Positions 59,144 to 64,000 of a stretch of DNA of 64,000 nt are shown here, in pieces (within the stretch, counting starts at the first letter, position 1; every line of letters starts with the position of its first letter). The translations under genes and the position numbers were made by a program. The stretch is from positions 372,001-436,000 of the forward strand of contig NZ_JAQMWP010000007.1 in NCBI RefSeq assembly GCF_030403745.1, given 5' to 3'. The stretch is from Streptomyces sp. S.PB5 (GTDB lineage: Bacteria; Actinomycetota; Actinomycetes; Streptomycetales; Streptomycetaceae). The notes below the pieces were generated by a model. That model searched no databases. It saw nothing but the letters and a program-made list of their open reading frames with translations, and was not told the DNA's origin.

Positions 59144-60122
59144 CACAAGCCTCTTCTCCGGCCGGCCCTCCGAGCTGATCGGCCGGAAGATCGCGGGCTA
59201 CCGCATCGAGCGCGAGATCGGCCGCGGCGGCATGGCCGTCGTCTACCGCGCCCGCGACCTGCGCCTGGACCGCACGGTCGCCCTCAAGCTCCTCGCCCCG
59301 GAACTGGCCCGCAACGACACCTTCCGCCGCCGCTTCACCCACGAGTCGCGCGCCGCGGCCGCGATCGACCACCCGCACATCGTCCCCGTCTTCGAGGCGG
59401 GCGAGACAGACGGCGTCCTGTACATCGCGATGCGCTACGTCGAGGGCAGCGACCTCCGTCATCTCCTCGACCGGCAGGGCCCGTTGGCGCCCGCGACCGC
59501 TGTGCGGATCGCCGCCCAGGTCGCCTCGGCACTGGACGCGGCCCACGAACACGGCCTGGTCCACCGGGACGTCAAGCCCGGCAACATCCTGGTCGCCCGA
59601 GGCACCGACAGCGAGCACCCCGAGCACGCCTACCTGACCGATTTCGGCCTGACGAAGAAGTCCCTGTCACTGACCGGCTTCACGACGGTCGGCCAGTTCG
59701 TCGGCACGCTGGACTACGTGGCCCCGGAGCAGATCTCGGGCAAGCCGGTGGACGGCCGCTGCGACGTCTACGGCTTCGCGTGTGTCGTCTACGAGTCCCT
59801 GGCGGGCCGCCCGCCCTTCCGCCGCGACGACGACATGGCCCTGCTGTGGGCCCATCAGTACGACGACCCGCCACCCCTGACCGAATTCCGCCCCGACCTC
59901 GCCCGGGAGACCGACACCGTCTTCGCCCGGGGGCTGGCCAAGAGCCCGGACGCCCGCTACGACACCTGCCTCGCGTTCGTCGCGGCCCTGCGCGCGGCCA
60001 CGACCGGTGACCGGCTCGGGGGACACGCACCGACGGAGGTGGACCTGAGGGTCGTATCCGCGCCCGAGGAGGGGCCGAAGCAGCCGCCGTCCTGGGCGCG
60101 ACCGGTCTTCAGGGACGGCTAG
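59133..60122 (+). CDS. Soluble eukaryotic-type Ser/Thr protein kinase
   Basis: The 329-residue protein has a complete Hanks kinase domain (21-290): glycine loop IGRGGMAVVY, Lys52 in VALKLL, Glu71, catalytic loop HRDVKPGN (Asp146), DFG (170-172) and the activation loop TGFTTVGQFVGTLDYVAPEQ with Thr residues. No membrane segment or extracellular sensor follows; only a 40-residue tail. It overlaps the previous gene and follows the FHA-ABC exporter, its probable substrate. It shares a CTAG double stop with the convergent gene. Confidence 0.93.
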   Translation: MARDTSLFSGRPSELIGRKIAGYRIEREIGRGGMAVVYRARDLRLDRTVALKLLAPELARNDTFRRRFTHESRAAAAIDHPHIVPVFEAGETDGVLYIAMRYVEGSDLRHLLDRQGPLAPATAVRIAAQVASALDAAHEHGLVHRDVKPGNILVARGTDSEHPEHAYLTDFGLTKKSLSLTGFTTVGQFVGTLDYVAPEQISGKPVDGRCDVYGFACVVYESLAGRPPFRRDDDMALLWAHQYDDPPPLTEFRPDLARETDTVFARGLAKSPDARYDTCLAFVAALRAATTGDRLGGHAPTEVDLRVVSAPEEGPKQPPSWARPVFRDG

Positions 60123-61402
60123 GCCGTGGAGGTCCGGGCTGTTCTCGCCTCGCCGGTCCGCCGGACCGGATGTGCCAGCAGGGCGCCGAGGAAGCCCGCG
60201 ACCAGCCCCCACAGCGCGGCCAGACCGACCGCGCTCCACAGCTCGGGTTTCAGCAGCAGCTCCCCGCCGAGGTCGCCGCCCAGGTCTCCGATGCCGAGGA
60301 CCGACAGGCCGAAGTGCGCGGTGATACGGCCCATCAGACAGATCATCAGCACGGTGAGCGCGAGCGCGACCGCCATGTGCAGGGCGTGCTGCCAGGCGCG
60401 CATGCGGGCCGGGGAGCGGGCCGCCATCACGAACGCGGCGGCCAGCAGCAGGACCGCGTCCACGGCGACGAGCCACCACACCCGGCCGTCGTACTCGGCG
60501 AGCGTGCTCAGATCGAGCGTGGCGGTGTCCTTGCCGCGCAGCACCTCGTCGAGGACGTGCGGCATCGGGAGCCCGAAGGGGCCCTCCACCCGGCCGTTCC
60601 AGGTGGCGCCCAGACCGATCGTGAGCGTCAGCCAGACCAGGTTCGGCATACCGAGAAGGATCACGGCGAGGGTCTCGGGCGCGTGTCCGCGCGTGAGCGC
60701 CACGACGAGCCCGATGAGGCTGCCCAGGGCGACGCAGGCGAGGAGCAGCACCACCATCGCGTACGCCGCGGGCCGTACCGTCGCCTGGAAGCGCAGCAGT
60801 CGGGGCGGGAGCGGTGCGCCGTGCGAGACCAGCAGCGCCAGGATCAGGACTCCGGCCACCCACAGCAGGCCGAAGAGCAGCGTCGCCGGTACGTCCGTCT
60901 CGAAGCCGATCTTCGGGGAGACCCCGAACAGGTCGCCGAGATCGGAGACCGTGCTGTCGCCTAGCGAGAGCTGGAACGTCTGGCGGGCGGCCAGGGCCAG
61001 GGCGAACAGCCCGAGCAGCCACAGCACGGCGATCCGGCCCGCCCAGCCGGCCAGTTCCCCGGCGCCCGCGACCGCCCGGTGACGCAGGGGCCGCAGAAAA
61101 CCCGCCGCGATCACCAGGGCCCCGACCAGCGTGACCGACAGCGGGATCACGGTCAGGCCCGCCTGGGTGTCGGCCAGTCCGCCGGCGTCGCCGGAGAGCC
61201 GGATCGTGCCGCCGACCGCGGTGACGACCGTCGCCGCCACGACCCGGGGGAAGGCGCCGTCGGGGAGGTCCGTCGCCCCGGCCGCCCACAGTCCGAGGGC
61301 CGCGGTCACGCCCATGGCGATCAGCCCGGACAGGACTGTGAGGACGGCCTGCACCCAGCCGTGCGGGGCAATGGCCTGGTCGGAGCGGGTTCTCGGGCTC
61401 AC
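60119..61402 (-). CDS. Streptophobe-family membrane protein
   Basis: The 427-residue protein has about 10 hydrophobic helices, among them WVQAVLTVLSGLIAMGVTAALGLW, LTVIPLSVTLVGALVIAAGFLRPLRHR, AGWAGRIAVLWLLGLFALAL and AYAMVVLLLACVALGSLIGLVVAL, with DLFGVSPKIGFETDVPATLLFGLLWVAG. This is the streptophobe family of Streptomyces, function unknown. The start is the GTG at 61402; no good ribosome site is visible and earlier codons are possible. It is divergent from a DUF6777 gene and convergent with the kinase. Confidence 0.82.
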   Translation of the reverse strand: MSPRTRSDQAIAPHGWVQAVLTVLSGLIAMGVTAALGLWAAGATDLPDGAFPRVVAATVVTAVGGTIRLSGDAGGLADTQAGLTVIPLSVTLVGALVIAAGFLRPLRHRAVAGAGELAGWAGRIAVLWLLGLFALALAARQTFQLSLGDSTVSDLGDLFGVSPKIGFETDVPATLLFGLLWVAGVLILALLVSHGAPLPPRLLRFQATVRPAAYAMVVLLLACVALGSLIGLVVALTRGHAPETLAVILLGMPNLVWLTLTIGLGATWNGRVEGPFGLPMPHVLDEVLRGKDTATLDLSTLAEYDGRVWWLVAVDAVLLLAAAFVMAARSPARMRAWQHALHMAVALALTVLMICLMGRITAHFGLSVLGIGDLGGDLGGELLLKPELWSAVGLAALWGLVAGFLGALLAHPVRRTGEARTARTSTA

Positions 61403-61575
61403 CCTGTCCACGCTAGGCAGCGGCCGCGGACCCCGCCCGCCGGGAGGGCCGTCCGCGTCGGCTTGCGAGCGGCAGGGGACCGGAGCACACAATGAGAACG
61501 ATGTGGATAAAAGCGGCGTAAATGCAGTAAAAGCGCAAGAAAGTCGCCGCAGTCCCACGTCGGGAAGAAGGGCTC

Positions 61576-62889
61576 GTGAGCGTCGAACCTCCGTCCTCCG
61601 GCCGGCCCACAGGACCGCCCTCCGGTCCGCTGTCGGGACCCTCCCAGCCGCCCTCCGGGCCGCCCTCACAGCCCCCGGGCAGCAGCGGGGGAGCACCCTC
61701 GCCGGAGCCGCACCGCCCCTGGTGGCGATCCGTGCCCCGGGTCGCCGTGCTCGCCACCGCGGTCGTGGCCGCCGTGGTCCTGGCCCTCGTCTTCAGCCGC
61801 TCCGACGGCGGAGGTTCCGGCAAGGACGGCGAGGTCTTCCTCCAGGCCGCCGCCAAGACGGGCCCCGACCCCTTCACCGAGTCGACCGCCACCGACAGCT
61901 CGGCAGCGCCCGTCTCCCCCTCGCCGGCCACCGAGTCCGCCGCCGCGTCGGCGAACGCGGTGCGCGGAGTCGACGGCGGCGCACCCGGTCTCTACGGCGG
62001 CACCCGGAACATCTCCAGCTGCGACGTGGAGGCCCAGATCAAGGCCCTCCAGGCGAAGTCCTCCGTCAACCAGGCCTTCGCCTCGGTCGCCGGCGTCCAG
62101 CCGTCCGGCGTCCCCGCCTATCTGCGCTCGCTCACCCCGGTCCAGCTGCGCATGGACACCCGCGTCACCAACCACGGCTACCGCGACGGGCAGGCCACCA
62201 GCTACCAGGCCGTCCTCCAGGCCGGCACCGCCGTCCTGGTCGACGACCGCGGCGTACCGCGGGTGCGCTGCGCCTGCGGCAATCCGCTGAGCCCGCCGGT
62301 CGCGCAGCAGAGCACACCGAAGCGGACCGGCGACACCTGGTCGGGGTACCGGCCCTCCAACGTCGTCGTGGTCGCGCCCTCGGTGACCGTCGTCAACATC
62401 TTCGTGATCTACGACCCCGACTCCGACGACTGGGTCGCCCGGCACCGCGGCGACACCGGCGACAAGGACAAGCCGACCGAGCCGCCCGTGGACCCGGCCT
62501 CCCCGTCCGCGAGCGTGATCACACCGACGGCACCCTCGTCATCCGGCTCGACCACGTCGCCCTCCACGTCGCCCTCCGCCTCGCCCTCCTCCCCGCAGCC
62601 GTGCGTGTCGACCTCCACCGGCACGCCCACCGGGACCCCGACGGGCACCCCGACCGGCTCGGCCACCCCGTGCCCGCCGACCTCGACCGCACCGACCTCG
62701 ACCGCGCCGTCCTCGACCGCGCCGTCCTCGGCACCCCCGAGCCCGGAGCCGCTCACGCCGGGGACGACCGAGGAGGAGCCCCCGCCCGACACCTCGGCAC
62801 CACAGCCCCCGTTGGCATCCGAGACGACGACCCGGTCGGCGGACACGTACAGTGCCCCGGGGGACGCCGTGGACTCACCGGCCGTGTGA
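61576..62889 (+). CDS. DUF6777-domain membrane-anchored protein
   Basis: The 437-residue protein has a Pro/Ser/Gly-rich cytoplasmic N terminus (1-48), one membrane helix (VPRVAVLATAVVAAVVLALVFS, about 53-74), the DUF6777 domain (about 85-300: VFLQAAAKTGPDPFT, GLYGGTRNISSCDVEAQ, LRMDTRVTNHGYRDGQATSYQAVLQAGTAVLVDDRGVPRVRCACGNPL, NVVVVAPSVTVVNIFVIYD) and a Ser/Thr/Pro-rich tail of 130 residues that is partly repetitive (GTPTG units). The domain should lie outside the cell. It is found in Streptomyces near Ser/Thr kinase genes. The GTG start follows GAAGAAGGG. Confidence 0.85.
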   Translation: MSVEPPSSGRPTGPPSGPLSGPSQPPSGPPSQPPGSSGGAPSPEPHRPWWRSVPRVAVLATAVVAAVVLALVFSRSDGGGSGKDGEVFLQAAAKTGPDPFTESTATDSSAAPVSPSPATESAAASANAVRGVDGGAPGLYGGTRNISSCDVEAQIKALQAKSSVNQAFASVAGVQPSGVPAYLRSLTPVQLRMDTRVTNHGYRDGQATSYQAVLQAGTAVLVDDRGVPRVRCACGNPLSPPVAQQSTPKRTGDTWSGYRPSNVVVVAPSVTVVNIFVIYDPDSDDWVARHRGDTGDKDKPTEPPVDPASPSASVITPTAPSSSGSTTSPSTSPSASPSSPQPCVSTSTGTPTGTPTGTPTGSATPCPPTSTAPTSTAPSSTAPSSAPPSPEPLTPGTTEEEPPPDTSAPQPPLASETTTRSADTYSAPGDAVDSPAV

Positions 62890-62985
62890 CCGACACGACC
62901 CGCTTCGGGGACTGCGGGGCCCCGCTCGGGGTACGAGCACTGGTGCAGCAGCGTCCGGCCAGTCCGGCTTCCGAGAGAGAATTGC

Positions 62986-63441
62986 ATGATCGAGCACCTG
63001 GACGGGGCAGTGGTACCGACTGGTTTCGACGTGCCCGTGGACCCACTCAGGCGGGCGGCCCATTACACGGGCGAACCGGGATGCATCGCCGAGGCCCGGA
63101 ACTTCGCCGCGCACTTCCTCGACCAGCTCAGGACCGAGTGGTGCGCCGAGATCGGTGACCGGGCCGACGGCGAGGTGCTCCTGGTGGTGAGCGAACTGGT
63201 CACCAACGCCGACCGGCACAGCAACGGGCCGTACATCCTCGACCTGGAGGGCACGGACGCGGCCGTCACCGTGTCCGTCTACGACAGCAGCGCGGCCCTG
63301 CCCCTGCGCTTCCCGAAGGACCCCGAACGGGTCGGCCGGCACGGACTGGAGATCGTCCACGCGCTGGCGGCCGAGGTCAGCGCGGAGCGGGTGCCGGTCG
63401 GGAAGAGAGTGAGCGCCGTCCTGAGACTCGACAGGGCGTGA
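62986..63441 (+). CDS. RsbW-like ATP-binding protein (HATPase_c_2, anti-sigma kinase family)
   Basis: The 151-residue protein has a GHKL ATPase domain: AEARNFAAHFLDQLR, VLLVVSELVTNADRHSNG (N box), SVYDSSAALPLR and RVGRHGLEIVHALAAEV (G box). It belongs to the large group of Streptomyces RsbW-like anti-sigma/serine kinases. It is next to a SigF/SigB-type sigma gene (convergent), its possible partner. Its stop codon lies in a 21-bp direct duplication. Confidence 0.88.
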   Translation: MIEHLDGAVVPTGFDVPVDPLRRAAHYTGEPGCIAEARNFAAHFLDQLRTEWCAEIGDRADGEVLLVVSELVTNADRHSNGPYILDLEGTDAAVTVSVYDSSAALPLRFPKDPERVGRHGLEIVHALAAEVSAERVPVGKRVSAVLRLDRA

Positions 63442-63468
63442 CCGGAGGACTCGACAGGGGGTGACCGG
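63425..63468 (+). repeat. 21-bp direct duplication across the RsbW-like stop codon
   Basis: GACTCGACAGGGCGTGACCGG (63425-63445) recurs with one mismatch at 63448-63468, 23 bp apart. Each copy contains TGA. This is the third gene in the window whose stop is duplicated. Confidence 0.75.
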
Positions 63469-63515
63469 CGAAGGCGCCTTCGTCAGTCACTCCCCGTCCG
63501 GACCGGCACTCTTTC

Positions 63516-64000
63516 TCAGGCGCAGCCCAGCTCACCCAGCATGCCCGTGCGCAGTCGCGTGATGATCCGCTTGATCAGCCGGGACACATGCATCTGCGAG
63601 CAGCCCAGACGCTCGCCGATCTCCGCCTGCGTGGCCTCCTCCACGAACCTCATGTGCAGGATCTGCCGGTCGCGTTCGCTCAGTTCGGCCATCAGCGGGG
63701 CGAGCGAATGGAAGTCCTCGACCAGCCGCAGTCCGTCCTCCTCCACACCGATGAAGTCGGCGAGCACCGCCTCGCCGCCCTCGGGCCCGTCACCGGTGAG
63801 CGCGGCGTCCAGGGACGAGGAGTTGTAGCCGTTGGCGGCGATCTGGGCCTCGACCACCTCGCCGGCCTCGATGTTCATCAGGGTGGCCAGCTCGGCCACC
63901 GTGGGCTCCCGGTCCAGCCGGCTGGCCAGTTCCTCGCGCGCCTTGGCCAGCTCGACCCGCAGCTCCTGGAGCCTGCGCGGTACGTGCACCGCCCAGGTGG
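63516..64000 (-). CDS. SigF/SigB-type RNA polymerase sigma factor, C-terminal part
   Basis: The frame is open to the window edge and ends at 63516. The visible 160 residues begin TWAVHVPRRLQELRVEL and contain region 3 (ELASRLDREPTVAELATLMNIEAGEV) and region 4 (LAPLMAELSERDRQILHMRFVEEATQAEIGERLGCSQMHVSRLIKRIITRLR). This is the SigF/SigB family of stress and sporulation sigma factors in Streptomyces (SigB, F, G, H, I, K, L, M, N group). The N terminus lies outside the window. The RsbW-like protein opposite could bind it. Confidence 0.9.
   Translation of the reverse strand, partial: TWAVHVPRRLQELRVELAKAREELASRLDREPTVAELATLMNIEAGEVVEAQIAANGYNSSSLDAALTGDGPEGGEAVLADFIGVEEDGLRLVEDFHSLAPLMAELSERDRQILHMRFVEEATQAEIGERLGCSQMHVSRLIKRIITRLRTGMLGELGCA

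Noticed and set aside
55743..59627. 1294-codon open frame on the minus strand
   Set aside because: It is antisense to the FHA-ABC and kinase genes. In this GC-rich DNA the complementary frame lacks stops; its translation is low-complexity and shows no family motif.

Overview
The window is a stretch of a Streptomyces (or very close relative) chromosome. Support: very high GC with strong third-position GC bias on both strands, GTG/TTG starts, rare TTA codons, a long chaplin with a sortase tail, an SsgA-like protein, an NsdA/NsdB-type TPR regulator, SPW-repeat and streptophobe membrane proteins, and several regulators of sigma-factor type. About 66 genes or gene remnants are recognised. I see no rRNA, tRNA, CRISPR array, insertion sequence, prophage or classical antibiotic cluster. 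The layout fits accessory/arm-type chromosome with development, stress and nutrient-scavenging genes. The order nsdB-like ... long chaplin resembles the nsdB (SCO7252) to chpB (SCO7257) neighbourhood of S. coelicolor as I remember it.

Region by region. 0.4-9.3 kb: a secreted Zn amidase, a phosphotransferase-family protein, an nsdB-like regulator, a PAS-SpoIIE phosphatase, an ECF sigma factor fused to a zinc-finger/membrane/proline-threonine tail, and an SsgA-like protein. The phosphotransferase and the phosphatase each carry one TTA codon, so both may depend on bldA. 9.3-13.7 kb: a dormancy/low-oxygen block with a small membrane protein, a baeRF3 release-factor-like protein, an arginine/ornithine antiporter and arginine deiminase. 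13.7-17.8 kb: thioesterase/MarR pair with a perfect 20-bp palindrome between them, a secreted tripeptidyl-aminopeptidase-type hydrolase coupled to a DUF4232 protein, and a two-domain chaplin. 17.8-22.9 kb: a 1446-residue protein joining membrane-GAF-PAS-GGDEF-EAL to an alpha-oxoamine synthase (PLP) domain, followed 7 bp later by a SAM methyltransferase. This is the most unusual object in the window.

22.9-31.8 kb: deaminase, GNAT, SDR, YeaQ-type and SPW membrane proteins, a P-loop kinase with a TTA codon, then a LitR/LitS-like light module: an ECF sigma gene divergent from a MerR-B12 regulator, a photolyase and a deleted SDR gene. 31.8-37.2 kb: sulfonate/sulfone utilisation (LysR, a Cys-containing leader peptide, a chimeric deleted sfnG/acyl-CoA-dehydrogenase remnant, an SsuD-like monooxygenase, an acyl-CoA-dehydrogenase-like enzyme) and a DGPF/ECF42 pair. 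37.2-43.8 kb: urtABCDE urea importer plus a signal-less UrtA paralogue divergent from a MarR gene, then an aldehyde dehydrogenase.

45-55.4 kb: housekeeping-like enzymes (PPOX proteins, aldo/keto reductases, secreted sphingomyelinase-type phosphodiesterase, VOC protein, adenosine deaminase, DinB protein, Tat-type carotenoid oxygenase with LysR, DUF1905 protein and a deleted NTF2 gene). 55.7-64 kb: a Ser/Thr phosphorylation module: FHA-FHA-ABC exporter, small SH3-like protein, soluble protein kinase, streptophobe and DUF6777 membrane proteins, an RsbW-like ATP-binding protein and the 3' part of a SigF/SigB-type sigma factor.

Recurrent small-scale features are several genes that keep both ends but have lost the middle, three genes whose stop codon is embedded in a short tandem duplication, two convergent pairs sharing a CTAG double stop, and several strong inverted repeats in intergenic DNA.
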